Shown here one piece after another: positions 39,740 to 53,170 of a stretch of DNA of 64,000 nucleotides. Both the position numbers and the translations under genes were made by a program. Location: positions 5,266,432-5,330,431 of the forward strand of contig OZ022246.1 of NCBI GenBank assembly GCA_963978895.1. The letters run 5' to 3'. Numbering within the stretch: the stretch's first letter is position 1; every line of letters starts with the position of its first letter. Source of the DNA: Erpobdella octoculata (taxonomy: Eukaryota; Annelida; Clitellata; Hirudinida; Erpobdellidae). A model generated the notes under the pieces. The model was given only the letters and a program-made list of their open reading frames with translations. It had not been told where the DNA came from and did no database searches.

Positions 39740-42700
39740 CCGCCACCACCGCTGCCGCCGTCATCGCCGCCGCCGCCACCACCGCCACCGCTACCACCAC
39801 CGTCGCCACCACCGCCACCACCACCATCATCATCACCTGAAAAGCCACTTGTTTAATGAATCTAAATAAGAAACAACTTACTTTATAGTTATGTTGAGAC
39901 CGTATGATTAATTTAGGTTTAAAGGAATGATAATGAAATATCGAATTCGCAATTCTTTTAATTAGGCAGCAAATTATATTGTAGTAGTTTTTTTATTATA
40001 AATTTTATCTGTCGAGTGAAATTAAAATTCAAAACAATTAAATTAAGTTCACAATCATTCGGTAAAACTAATTGAAAATTTAAAAAAAACTTCCGCAAAG
40101 AAGTTTCACTTTCCTTTTCCGTCTTCTTCTGCAACTTCCTGGCGGCTCTTTTGATCAAGATTGACTGCCTGATCAGATGTTGACGTTGTGGTTTATCTTT
40201 CCTATCCTTTTCCTGCTTGCATAATTAATGAATGACTTCCGAATCATTTTTGTATGTTTTATTTTCTTGAGGCGATTTATAAATAGCACATCAACGATGA
40301 TGTTGTAAATCATTGTTTTTATCGTTTGATTTTATATTCGCGCCCCAACAATAAAATCCGTTGTTCTATTCAAATAAAATAAAATAAAATTTATTTTTGA
40401 TTAAATTTGAGTTTAATAACATAAAAACTAAACTATTCAGCTCACAGATGGTTGTACCGAATAGCCAGTGGGACATATATCGGCCAATACCTGGCCTGGG
40501 TCATCTACCCCCTCGTTCTCATCTCGTTCTCTACTGGATTTACTCGTCTTGTCAGTCCAACAGCTATCGGTATAGTTGCAGAATATTTTTTAGTAACCTT
40601 TTGTCATTATGAAAAAAAAACTAAATAAATCATAACAAAAAATTTTTTAGCTTTGGCTGAAAAAAATTAAAAAAAAACTAATTTTTTCGGATTTAAATTC
40701 TGAAACTTGCTGTCGTTCAATAAATGGTTACAACAAAACATTATTTAAAAAAATAAATTTAAATTATTTTTTAAGGCTCGGGCATCCCAGAAGTAAAAAC
40801 CATAATGAAAGGAGTTGTTCTCAAAGAGTACTTGACCTTCAAAACACTTGTGGCAAAAGTAGTCGGTCTGACCGCTTCACTCGGCTCTGGTCTTCCACTT
40901 GGAAAAGTAGTAAGTGAAATGTAACCCCACTATTTTAGTATTTTGCTCATACCACCATGATCGTCATCATCATCAACATCGTCATCATCATCAACATCAT
41001 TATCATAATCAACATCATTATCATAATCAACATCACATTATTCGTAGTTTTCTGGTGAGTAAAAACCAAACAACAGCAATGAAATTGATAATTATCCTCA
41101 CAGGGTCCGTTTGTCCACGTAGCCAGTATTACAGCATCGAATCTCTCAAGGTTGTTTTCCATCTTCAAGCACGTCAGGGAGGTATGTAACTCATTTTGGC
41201 TTATTTCTATCATGTTCCTTATTTACGCTGCAAACTATTTTTTTTAGAAACTCCTCAAAGAACAAATAAACCAATAAATAGAAATAAATGAAATCAAAAA
41301 CAAGCCTGACATATTTTAATATTTTTAATGCTTTCAGAACGAAGCTCTCCAGATTGACATTCTGACAGCCGCCTCTGCCGTCGGTGTTTCGTGTACTTTT
41401 GCTGCTCCTATTGGAGGTTCGAAACCAATTTTCTTATTTGTTTTTGGCTTCATTTGTTTATTAGATCTTTACTCATTTTGTTTATTAATTATTTCGTTTG
41501 TTTATCTAAGGTTTTAAGGAAACTATTTAAAGCTGCTTTATTTTTCTTTCTACTCGATAGGCGTCCTTTTCAGCGTGGAAGCAACTGCAACTTATTTTGC
41601 CGTACGCAACTACTGGAGAGGTTTCTATTCCGCCATGTGCGGCGCCTTCACCTTCAGACTTCTCTCTAGCTTGACTAAATCTGAAGGTCGTGTATTGATT
41701 ATAATTGATTTTTTGTCGGGAATTAAAATCATTTGTATTTGGCCTAAATAATTTGAATTTAAATCAAATCTTTATTATATTAACAGAAACTTTGACGGCA
41801 TTGTTCAAAACAGAATTGCGACAGACCTTGCCATTTGATATCTTCGAAATAGTCGCATTTGCTCTTGTTGGGTTGGTTTGAAGCAAGAATTTTTTTATTG
41901 CGTAGCATAAATGTTATTGATCAAGCAGCTTATATTGATCAGTTGATAAGTCTCAAAGTTGCCACAACGCTCGATATTTCTTGGTGTCCTTTATAAGCGT
42001 TGAAAAATTAAATAAATTTATTATTTTACGTTACTTATAAACATTTGCATACAATTTAATAATTCAGGGTAATTTGTGGAGTACTTGGTGCCGGATTCGT
42101 GTGGCTTCACAAGAGCATTGTTCTCTTCGTGAGGGGGCATAAACAGTTGAATGATTTCCTACAGAAGTCGTAAGCACACCACTTTTTATCCATGATATTT
42201 TAAATTGAAAGTTTTATATACGAATAATTCTAACACTAGCTCGTCCACAAGTTTATTGTTGCGTTGAAGTTTGAGGGTGGAATTTCGTTGAACTCCTTCT
42301 TGCTTTTAAGCTTCGAATGTGTCAGTTAATCGTTGAGTCCGGAGTTGTCGTGATCTTGGAGGCCTAACCATTATTTTATTTATTACACATTAGAGTGGAA
42401 TGACAAAAATTATATTGCTGATTATGATAATAAAAAACAATGTTAATACTAAAAATGATGATGATGATGAGAATGATGAATATGATGATATAAAAATTGC
42501 AGTCGTTTCATCTACCCATGTATCGTCACTCTTGTCATATTCTCAGTTACATTTCCTGAAGGAATAGGAAAGTACATGGCTGGAGAGGTATTGATTATTA
42601 TTTCGTACAAACTAACTAAATTGCATTACTTTTTTCAAGTTTATAAGTGTTATAATAAAAGCATATATTTTAAACGGAAATTTTTTGTTAGCTGACTTTG

Positions 42701-45700
42701 AGAGAGGCTGTGAACCAGTTTTTCGATAACAGAACATGGTTGACGGATGAGCCTGAAACCGTTGAAGAACAGAAGATGTTGGCTGTATGGAGAGGTCCAC
42801 TGGACAACGCGTTGATCACCATCGGACTATTCTTCTTAATGAAAGTAATTTACACTTTTTTACGATAGAGGTCGAAGACTAAAGGTTAAATTAATATCTT
42901 ATTTTAAAATCTCATTTATAAGAAGTTGAACAAATATATAAACAGTATTTGAAGATTAGTAAATAATTATGATTAAAATAGCAGACAATTCTATCATAAA
43001 AAATGATTTCGACATAGAACGTTTTTATTCGTACTGTGAAGGCTAGTTGGCCATGCAGGGACGCAGTTTGAACTTTAAATAGTTAAAAAAACAATAAACA
43101 AACCGAAAAATTAACAAATTTGACGTTTTAAGTAGAACAATTTTTTTTATAATAATATCTTCAAATACTCTTTTCAGTTTTGGATGTGTGCAATAGCCAC
43201 AACTTTACCGGTACCTTGTGGAATATTCATACCTGCATTTGCATTAGGTGGGTGAAAGATATATAAATATGTAATATAGCATATTAATTAATTCAATTTT
43301 TCATATGGCTCTCTGAAAAAATATAGTTGTATTAAAAAGTTTCAAAAATGTTTAAATAAATTGTCGTTTAAATAGAAAGCAATGTCACAATTGAAAATGT
43401 TTCCCTGTAACTCAGGATCAGCTGTTGGGCGTTTTTTTGGTGAACTGATGGCCTACTGGTGTCCTGATGGCATAAGGGACAAAAAGATCCTACCGGGGGC
43501 TTATTCACTCGTCGGGGCTGCCACGTTTTCCGGAGCCGTAACTCATACCGTATCTCCAGCGGTAATAGTTTTTGAACTTACGGGACATCTTGGACATTTG
43601 TTGCCTTGTGTGGTAAGTCATTCCAGTTCAAGCGGTCATTGATTCATCTCTTTTTTCAAGCGCTACTAGGTATCATTATCAGGCAGCCATATTTAGTTAG
43701 AACATGTGATCTTATTTGGCAACTAAGGTCTTTAAATGTAAAAATTTTATTATTTGATACTATTTGATTAAAAGATATGTTAAAAATCGTATTATTTTTT
43801 TTTCTATAACTATTGTTTTTATGCTGTAATTTTGGATTAATAGTTTCAATAAACCTTTTATTAAAGTTTTATTGAATTTGAACATCTTTTCAAAGTTTTA
43901 ATAAAAAAAACTTATAACCAGATGGCGGTCATGGTGGCAGGTGCTACTGCCAGCTTTCTCCAGTCTTCCGTGTACGACACAATGATTGAAATCAAGAAAC
44001 TACCTTTTCTTCCTTCGAGAATCGATCCTGAGACTTGCAAGTGAGAATTTTATTAATTACAAATAAATAATTATTTATTAAATCCTGAATTTGAATCGTT
44101 ATCTCAAACGGCTCTAGAAATAAATACAATTTGTTACAAAGCTGATCATAAAAATAAAAAAAAAGGATTAGAAATTAATCTTCAGAGGTTTGGAAACAGT
44201 CTTAAATCACAATTTATACAAAAACAGAAATATCAAACATTTTGCATAACGCAGAACAATTTAAGATGATGTGATAATAAATTATTAAATTGTTTATTTT
44301 TGTAAACTTTATCAGTGCTCACAACATTAAGGCAGAAGACATCATGGTTCGTGAGGTTCAATGCCTTTCAGATGACAGTACCTACGGTGATGTCTGGAAG
44401 CTCATTAGTGAATTCAAGCACCGAGCTTATCCGTTTATTCTGTCAAAAGGTTATTGCAAATTAATTCAAACTATAATAAATATTAAAGTTTTGATGAGTG
44501 TATAGAAGTGTTTTTGTTGATCAATCGGCTTCAGGACCACTACGATTGCTGTATTCAGTACCTCAACCACTTTGTCTCCAGCAAAAACACTGGTATTCAG
44601 CCGTATGTCACATGTGGATATAAAGCTAAATCGTAAAAGTGAACTGCTTACCCAAAAAAATTTCAGCGATTCGGGATTTTAACGCTAAATCCCCACGATT
44701 TTTGAATATACAAATCTAAATTGAACAAATAAAATTAATTGCATCAAATTACTTGTAAACGCATAACTGAATGCCGCTAAACTTGTCTCGGTCGGATAGG
44801 CAATTTGGAAAACGAAACATACTTATTAGATAAAGGCCAAGAAAGACAGTTCGTTCAACTTTGTTTTTTGTAAATCTAACGTTCGCATTTTTTTACTATT
44901 GAACAACCAGTGACACGAGACCCTATTTATTTGCTACAAGCGCCTGTTTTTTTTTTAAATATCTAAGCTACATAATTATAAAATAATCAAATAACAATCA
45001 CGCGGTCTCTTCGAATCTACCTAATAATCAACAGATGAGCCTTTCCCACACACAAACACATAAACACTCACATACCTGTCTGTTGTTTTCACACCTAAAT
45101 TTAAATGCAAAATTGTTAAAAACTAATAAAAACAGCCGGTCTATGATTTCTTAAACTCCTGTTATAAACAGATAGCCAGAAGTTCATTGGATCAATTCTG
45201 CGAACAGACTTGAAGTATATGCTATTCAAGCATTTCGCCTACACGACGTTCAGCTTTGATAACCAGCTTTCACCCTCTCTCCCTCTCGACAACAAAGCTG
45301 CTGTAACTGAAAAACAGCTGCCCTCTAGTTTTGTTCTGAACGAGGTATGTGGCCTGAATTGGTAACCTTTTTTTTTATAAATAACGTAAAAATATGTGAA
45401 TAAATTAGTTACAAAATAGTATAGAGTACTACTGCAAGGGCCGGTTTTTCGCGACCCGGCCCGTTCAACTTTGGGCCCGGCCCATTTTTTAGGCCTAAAA
45501 TGTCTATACTTGGCAAAAAATCTCGGCCCGACCCGTTTGGAAACCCTAAAAACAAGCCTCAGCCCAGCCCGGCTCGTGCAGTAGGTATTCTATTACAAAA
45601 CTACTACTAGATAAGTTGTTAGTTTTATTAAACTAAAATGTACTAATCAATTAATGTTAAAAACAAATCAAAAAAGTATATAATATATATATAAATTTTT

Positions 45701-46512
45701 TCAAGATCATTCCTCTAGAAGATCAGCTGTTAGACGAACCAGCTGATTTTCACATGTGCGATATCGATCCTGCTCCTTTTCAAATTCCCAGTAAGACTTC
45801 TCTGTACAGGGTGAGACTTTTAGTTATTCGACCCAATAAAATATTGCAAAGAAATTACCCCACCATTTCTTTTTCTCTCTTTTTTCTCTCTCCTTCTCTC
45901 TCTCTCTTTCTTTCCACCCATCTCAAGATAATAATTATGTTAATACTTTGTTGCCTTTATTTTAAAAGTTGTTCTTATGTTATTGTTGTCTCTCGCGAAG
46001 ATCCACTGGCTGTTCTCACTGCTGAGTTTGCACCACGCCTTCGTAACTGAGGAGGGAAGAATAGTGGGAGTCCTTTCATTGGCCGAGGTAGTGTTTTCTG
46101 TATTGTTGATTATTTTTTGCTGGTTCAATTGTTTGTTGTTTACTTGTGGTGTTTAACGTTTAACGTTTTAGTGCATATAAGTACCATATTTTGTATTTGT
46201 GGGGTTGTTGGTTCGTTGGAAATGTATGTCGTATTTTGTATTTGTTGAGTTGTTGATGCATTGTAATTTTAAATGAAGTATTTGGTATTTGCTGAGTTGT
46301 TGGTGCATTTTAAATGTTGTATTTTATATTTGCTGAGTTGTTGGTGCATTGTGAATGTCGTATTTTGTATTTGTTGAGTTGATGGTGCATTGTAAAATCG
46401 TATTTTTCTATTTGTTGAGTTGTGGGTGAGTGTATAATTCAAGTATAAAAACTTCTTAAAACAGGTCAGAAGAGCCATTCAATGTGAAGTGAATTCTTCA
46501 ACAAACAAATAA
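36015..46512 (+). CDS. CLC chloride channel, CLC-1/2/K (plasma-membrane) type, with Val at the gating-glutamate position
   Basis: Dimeric chloride channel of the plasma-membrane CLC branch. Twenty in-phase exons give 795 residues: 36015-36245, 37542-37662, 38059-38190, 40441-40569, 40776-40909, 41104-41181, 41338-41416, 41561-41686, 41787-41871, 42068-42169, 42503-42587, 42692-42844, 43178-43247, 43416-43612, 43922-44040, 44316-44449, 45172-45344, 45706-45810, 46001-46087, 46465-46512. Filter motifs: GSGIPE (205-210), GLPLGKVGPFVH (about 243-254), GIFIPAF (about 500) and the conserved Tyr in VYD (about 592). RNYWRGF and [14 protein letters not shown] place it with CLC-1/2/K rather than the endosomal exchangers. 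Two C-terminal CBS domains (about 618-690 and 717-795) are joined by a short linker. The N-terminus is Asn/Ser-rich. Val249 sits where most CLCs have the gating Glu; vertebrate ClC-K also has Val there. Codon 249 is the last of exon 5, followed by a consensus GTAAGT; the weaker donor 3 bp earlier would delete the residue, and neither gives Glu. Confidence 0.95.
36341..36660. repeat. 32-bp minisatellite with 128-bp higher-order repeat, CLC intron 1
   Basis: Ten 32-bp monomers (ACGTGCATTGATGCATTTAT... type). Monomers 2-5 (36373-36500) are repeated exactly as monomers 6-9 (36501-36628), so four distinguishable monomers form a 128-bp higher-order unit present twice. Confidence 0.95.
36810..36845 (+). 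repeat. Retroposon 3'-tail fragment, CLC intron 1
   Basis: AAAGGCGCTATATAAGTTAA followed by two TTTTTATTGA steps, the typical form of CR1/L2-related 3' ends. Confidence 0.5.
36855..37260. repeat. 27-30-bp minisatellite, CLC intron 1
   Basis: About 14 copies of CGACCACATATGATTTGTAT plus GAAACAA, differing by one to three CAA triplets per unit. Unit lengths are multiples of 3, so every register stays open; the frames are artefacts. Confidence 0.93.
39046..39345. mobile_element. hAT-like MITE (300 bp), CAGTGGCGTAGC family, CLC intron 3
   Basis: Ends CAGTGGCGTAGCAAAGG and, in reverse complement, CAGTGGCGTAGCGAAGG. Flanking 8-mers GTGTGGGT (39038-39045) and GCGTGGGT (39346-39353) match 7 of 8. 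Closely similar to the copy at 53280-53605 (shared TGCGCCCCCATCTTCCACTG). Confidence 0.9.
39657..39835. repeat. (CAT)n and (CCGCCA)n-type microsatellite, CLC intron 3
   Basis: About 80 bp of pure CAT followed by a GC-rich CCG/CCA triplet block. Confidence 0.9.
45430..45595. repeat. GC-rich motif island, CLC intron 17
   Basis: Words GGCCCGGCCC, GGGCCCGGCCCA, GGCCCGACCCG and CAGCCCGGC separated by AT-rich spacers. TACTTGGCAAAAAATCTCGG is matched in reverse complement by part of the 52810-53170 island. Confidence 0.7.
46190..46432. repeat. ~40-45-bp imperfect tandem repeat, CLC intron 19
   Basis: Five or six copies of a TTTGTTGAGTTGTTGGTGCA unit with variable spacing, between the second-last and last CLC exons. 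Confidence 0.8.
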
Positions 46513-47912
<1,400 letters not shown>

Positions 47913-47975
47913 ATGTAAATTTATAATGCGCTTTTTTTAAAAAGTCACAAAAGCGCGTCGCGTCAAATCATAAAT

Positions 47976-49469
47976 TTAGGAATAAAGTTCGGTCTTAAGC
48001 AGCTTCCTGAAACCGCCGAGGTCCAAAGCTGGATTCCTCAGGTCAGTAGATAGGCTGTTCCAAACAACTGGACCAGCAGTGGAGAATCCGCGCCTGCCGA
48101 GAGTCGTTGTCTTTGACGATGGAACGAACAAGTCGCCAGCCGCCGCCGATCGAAGGTGGGACCGACCAGCAAGCGTTGAGATCGGTACACACAATTGCTG
48201 CAGGTAGACCGGAGCCGTGTGGTGGAGGCACTTGTATACCATCAGACCCAACTTGAACTGAATTCTCTGCGGGAAAGGAAGCCAGTGAAGTTGCGTCCGC
48301 ATGAGATCTGATACGGGAGACCAGCCGGGCAGCTGAAGAACAAGACGAGCGGCTGCTCGGAGAATGGATTGGAGCCTGTTGATTTGAAACTGTCTAAGTC
48401 CGGCCATGACACCATTACAGTAATCAAGCCGGCTGTGCACGAGTGCTCTGATGAGTGAATGGGCGGAGTCCGTGGTGAGGCTACGGCGGACGACGCGCAG
48501 TTGACTGAGATGATAGAAGCATGAACGAGTAAGATGAGAGATGTGTGCTTCCATAGACAAGCTACTGTCGACCATCACGCCAAGATTACGAACATAAGTG
48601 GAGGGCCTGACTGAGACACCAGCGATGACCAGATCCCCCTTCGGACAGAAGCTGAGTCGACCAGGCGAGCCCAACCAGATCAATTCGGTCTTAGAAGGAT
48701 TGAGTTGCAGGCGATTGCTCGCCATCCAGGTGCCAATCTCGCTGATACATGCAGACATCCTAGGGACCAGATCGGAACACGACGCTGGCGGGGAGTGATC
48801 GTAAATCTGCAGGTCGTCAGCATAAGAATGGACAGAAAACCGATGTTTCGTGGCAATATGTAGGACGTCCGCGGAATAGAGAAGAAACAACAACGGGCCC
48901 AGAACGGATCCCTGCGGGACGCCACACAGGACAGAGGTAGGCGTGGACAAAACACCTCCGGAGCGGATGCAGTGGGACCGATCAGTCAAATAGGAACGAA
49001 ACCATTCGAGGACGACGTCTCCGAAACCATACGAGAAATGGAGCCTGTTGACCAAAATTTGATGGTCAACAGTGTCGAAAGCAGCGGAGAGGTCCAGAAG
49101 TCCCAGTAGCGTGATCCGACCCGAATCAGCCGCAGCGTAAATATCAGACAGTACCTTCAGGACAGCAGTTTCAGTGGAGTGCTGATTTCTGTACGCCGAC
49201 TGAAACATCGGGAGAAGGTTGTTTTCACCGAGGTAGATGTTTATCTGGGCGGCTACGCATCGTTCCAGTAGTTTTGACAGATAGGACAGATTCGAGATTA
49301 GGCGGTAGTTACCGGTGTTGAGCGGATCTAGATTCGGTTTCTTCAGGATCGGTGTGATGACAGCATTTTTCTGGGCAGGAGGAAACTGTCCCCGCTCTAG
49401 CGATGAATTTACCATGAATGTCACAAACGGTGCCAGATCATCCATGTCGGTATTGGGTCCAGGGAACAA
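47976..49469 (-). pseudogene. LINE reverse transcriptase region
   Basis: A 497-codon frame. RT motifs in order: GNYRLISNLSYLSKLLERCV, LLDLSAAFDTVDH (first catalytic Asp), CGVPQGSVLGPLLFLLYSAD and SYADDLQIYDH (YADD catalytic pair). It continues through the thumb (RNLGVMVDSSL) to a C-terminus ending LGGFRKLLKTELYS, a form typical of L2/CR1-like ORF2. The RT core looks intact, but the frame is shifted relative to the upstream endonuclease/linker frame, so the element cannot make a full ORF2 protein. Confidence 0.93.
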
Positions 49470-50170
49470 TTTTTGTTTGGTGAAGATTTGATGAGCCGGG
49501 TAATGTCGTCGACACTCACAGGTTTAAACCTCAGCAGGTCGCAGGAACAACAGCCGGGGTCGAATCGTGGACTGGAAGCATGTGACGTAGACTGGTGGAT
49601 ATCTCTTATCTTATCATTGAACGCTCTCGAGAAATCATTGGCTGTAAGATCTTTTGGCGAAATCGGGTTGCTCCGAACCCGACCGAGCACCCCAGATAAT
49701 GTCCGCCATAATCTCCCAGGACTCCCTCGGCTGTCGTCAATCTTCATCTTCCAGTAGAGATTTTGTTTCTGTCTGTAAAGGTCATGAGACGTTCGCACGT
49801 GGTTGATCCATGAAGTGCGATCGATGGGATCTTGTGTTCGTCTATAACGTCTTTCTAACTTCTTCGATCTTCGTTTTAAGGCAGCGCATTCAGAGTCGAA
49901 CCATGGGGTGAGGGGCCGGTCGCGCAGCCTGGCAACCCGAGGCGGGGCATGTTTGTGAAGAAGTGATGACAAGGTTGTGTCGAAGGTCTCAAGAACCTGA
50001 CTGATTGACATCGTCTCATAGACCGCCGGATTACACAGAGAACTTCCCTCTAAATCAGAACGGAATTGCTCTGGGTCGAAACTTCTCCAAGCCCGGGTGT
50101 TGACGTCGATAAGCAGCGGGGGAGGATGACGGACCGGGATCCGGAAACGCACAAGCGAGTGATCTGACAC
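49421..50170 (-). pseudogene. LINE endonuclease end and linker region
   Basis: A 249-codon frame beginning SDHSLVRF, the last conserved motif of the AP endonuclease. It continues through the linker (PLTPWFDSECAALKRR, RQKQNLYWKMKI) to CSLDPIPTWM, the normal entrance to the RT domain, where it goes out of frame near 49435. HTHGNTLDLVI-like sequence is readable just upstream (about 50195-50265), giving the 5' limit. Confidence 0.85.
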
Positions 50171-50534
50171 CTGTGGTAGATCAACGATGATAGATGGAGG
50201 GGGAAGATCTGATCGGTAATGACCAAGTCCAGAGTGTTACCATGCGTATGCGTAGGACCGACGACAGACTGAATAAATCCGCATTAGTCAAAAAATTTGC
50301 AAAAATGTTTCAGCCATTTCAATTATTTATTAAAAACAAAAAAATTAAATACACTATCTTGGTCAAAGCATACTTATTTTTGAGTCAAACCAACTTAATT
50401 TTTATTTGGTTATTTACGCAACTCTACAATGAGTATTTCATTCAAGACAATCGGTTGAATATATCGGCTAATTTTTTTTAAACAAACACATGCCTAATAG
50501 AATATTTATACTCAATTTTAAAAGTAGGAACCTT

Positions 50535-50735
50535 AAAATTTGAATTTTGAAATTTTGCTCCTGAGGGTATGAAACAGGAAAACAAATTTTTTTCTTAAAC
50601 ATCCCATATCTCGAAAACCAAAAATGAGAAAGTTTTGAAATTTGATATCTAGATGTTTCTTAAAAAATAAAAAGATGCACGTTTCACCATTGTTTGAAAG
50701 TTTGGTTTCCAGGACCTCAAATGTGGGGTGGAAAA
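50535..50735. repeat. Degenerate ~140-bp satellite, left part
   Basis: Shares TTTGGTTTCCAGGACCTCAA and AAATGTGGGGTGGAAAA with 52336-52810. The two parts are separated by about 1.6 kb of unrelated DNA. Confidence 0.6.
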
Positions 50736-51261
50736 TATGGTTAGGGTACGTCCTTTAATTATGTCAAAAATTTTTAGGCAATTTTTTACCCCCCTACCCT
50801 TGTCAACAACTGTCAAACTTTTATTCACTCTTAACAAAATTATGTCAAACAAATTTTACCTCCCCCCAAAAAAACAACAAAATAACTCGCTTGAATTCTT
50901 TGCGGTTGAGGAGCATGTGGTAATTGCCTAGCCCCAAGATCGCATTCGCATTGTCGGTGCTGTTGAACAGGATTCTTCAACATGACTTGTGAAGCAACAT
51001 AGAGGTAACAAATTTTGCAGATCCGTTCAAACAACGACAACTGAATGGAACGACAGTACAGATTATATGGAAACATTTTGAATGCCTTTGCCGATCGAGG
51101 TAGCATGTTGTCAAACTTCAGACTGAATACAATAGTTTAAAAGTGTGGGATCTTACGGTTTTACCTTACAATTTTAGGTCAATCAGTTTTATTTATTTAA
51201 TTTATAGTTAAGTTTTAAGTAGAAATCAAAATACGACACAGTTTACGATTATCAAAACGGA
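50736..51261. other. Unclassified repeat-like DNA
   Basis: Begins GGTTAGGGTACGTCCTTTAA, a phrase that looks like a transposon end. The rest is unrecognised; no gene seen. Confidence 0.35.
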
Positions 51262-51985
51262 GGGTCCTGCAATTTTTCCAAATTCGATGAGTTTTTTTGG
51301 GTAGGTGGGGGTGGGGGGTCCTACATTTATTCATAAACTTATTTTTTTTACAATTGCTTCAACTGGTCTGAGACTGATTTTGACTATCTTCAGTTTGTAG
51401 TCTTTATTTTCTATCATTAATAAATTTTTAAAGATACCAAAAAAAGACTGCAGACTGAAGATAGCCAAAAAAAATTCGCCTGCGGTGGGCTTTTTTTCTT
51501 TTTTAAAACTTGAGCAAGACCCCCCCCCCCCCCCCGAAGGTCAAATCGGAAGGCTCTGCAATTTTTCCAAATATGAGAGGTTTTTCTTTGGGTGGGGGTG
51601 TGGGGTGAGGGGTGCTACATTTATTCATAAATTTATTTTTTACAATTGCTTTAAATGGTTTGAGACTGATTTTGACTATCTTCAGTTTGGAGTCTTTATT
51701 TTTCATCAATAAAAATTTTTTTTAAATACCAAAAAAAGACTGCAGACTGAAGATAGTCACAAAAATCTTTCGTCTACGGCGGGCTTTCTTTCCTTTTTAA
51801 AACTGGGAAGTGCTACATTTATTCATAAACTTATTTTTTTTACAATTGCTTCAACTGGTTTGACTATCTTCAGTTTGCAGTCTTTCATTTCTTTCATTAA
51901 TAAATTATTAAAGATACCAAAAAAAGACTGCAGATTAAAGATAGTCAAAAAAAAAGTTCAATTGCGGCGGGCTTTTTTCCCTTTT
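51262..51985. repeat. Three tandem copies of a foldback element
   Basis: Units start near 51262, 51548 and 51808. Each contains TGACTATCTTCAGTTTG...AGTCTTT and, about 70 bp on, its inverse (AAAGACTGCAGACTGAAGAT...), so each can fold into a hairpin with roughly 20-bp arms. Copies differ by point changes and by the length of a G/C-run near their starts (C16 at about 51520). Confidence 0.85.
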
Positions 51986-52014
51986 TACACACTTTTACTT
52001 AACTTTATTTCTCT

Positions 52015-52025
52015 GTCTAACTGTA

Positions 52026-52062
<37 letters not shown>

Positions 52063-52080
52063 GTCTATCTGTCTGTCGTC
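52015..52080. repeat. (CTGT)n short microsatellite
   Basis: Twelve or so CTGT/CTAT tetranucleotides. Confidence 0.85.
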
Positions 52081-52335
52081 AAATTTTGCAATCGATTTTA
52101 AACCAGAGACTTCAAAAATTAATCATATCTCCGAACTGATTAACAATGCATTCTATCAAATGTTCGGATCGATTGGACAAAATTTAATTAAATAATTATT
52201 TGTGATATTTTCGTCGAACTATTTATTGTCTATTCCACAATGCTCGTTGTTTATGTAGTAAAAATATAAAAGTTTGTTTTTGCTTCACTTGTTCACACTT
52301 GAGCCCCTTGAGCATTTTCTGCTGGTTGCGCCCCT

Positions 52336-52810
52336 GTTTCAGGACCTCAAATGTGGGGTAGAAAAAAGAAATATTTGACTGAAACTCCAAAAACTAAAAA
52401 TATAAAAGTTTTGAAATTTATTACCGATTACCGAAATTATTTTTACAAAATAACAAAATACACGTATTAATAATTTTTGAATATTTGGTTTCCAGGACTT
52501 TAAAATAGGGTTATATTATTCTTTGAATAACTGCCACTCAGAAACTAAAAATACTACAGATATAAGAATTAGTATTTAGAATAATTTAGATACTACTTAA
52601 AAAATAAAGTTACGCATGTTTTACCAATTTTTGTATGTTTTGGCTTCTTAAATTGCCAGGTACAAATGTAGGGTGGAGAAAAGGATTAATTGCTTGACAA
52701 CTCAATAACTGAAAATATAAAAACATTAAAATTTGGTATTTATGTTTTTTTTAAATAAAAAGATACGTGTTTCATTATTTTTTGAAAAATTAGCTTCCAA
52801 GCTTTGAGGT
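52336..52810. repeat. Degenerate ~140-bp satellite, right part
   Basis: About three diverged copies of the unit seen at 50535-50735, each with a CCAGG...AAATGTrGGGTrGA phrase, AAAACTAAAAATAT and a long AT-rich stretch. Confidence 0.6.
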
Positions 52811-53170
52811 TTTGTGTCCGTTAAAACTGGCTGGGTCCAGTTCATCACGGACCGGACTATAGGACTCGATTTTTGTGCTCATGAAACGGGCCAGTTCGGA
52901 TCTAAATAACAACCCAGGCCTGGAATTTTCTGCTTGTAAAATAGGCGGAACTGCTGGGTCTACAAATCCGTGTAGGGCTCTATAAGGATTAGAATACGGC
53001 ACGGGCCGGAACTAGGCCGTAATTTTAGGGTCTTCAGACAGGCCAAACCTAAAGTCAAGGTAGAACAGGCCAAGATTTTTTGCCAAGTATATAGAAATTT
53101 TTAGCCTCTGAAAACGGGCCGGGCCCAAATTAGACGGACCGGGCCAAGTTGTCGACGGGCCGTAAAAAAG
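52811..53170. repeat. GC-rich motif island (GGGCCGGGCC type)
   Basis: The longest island: GGCTGGGTCCAG, CGGACCGG, GGGCCAGTTCGG, CACGGGCCGG, CGGGCCGGGCCCA and GACGGACCGGGCC, with AT-rich spacers. Confidence 0.7.

Noticed and set aside
44535..44640. Extra CLC exon or gene fragment ([17 protein letters not shown] reading)
   Set aside because: Exon 16 joins exon 17 in phase with the expected CBS sequence; this intronic piece matches no CLC segment I recognise.
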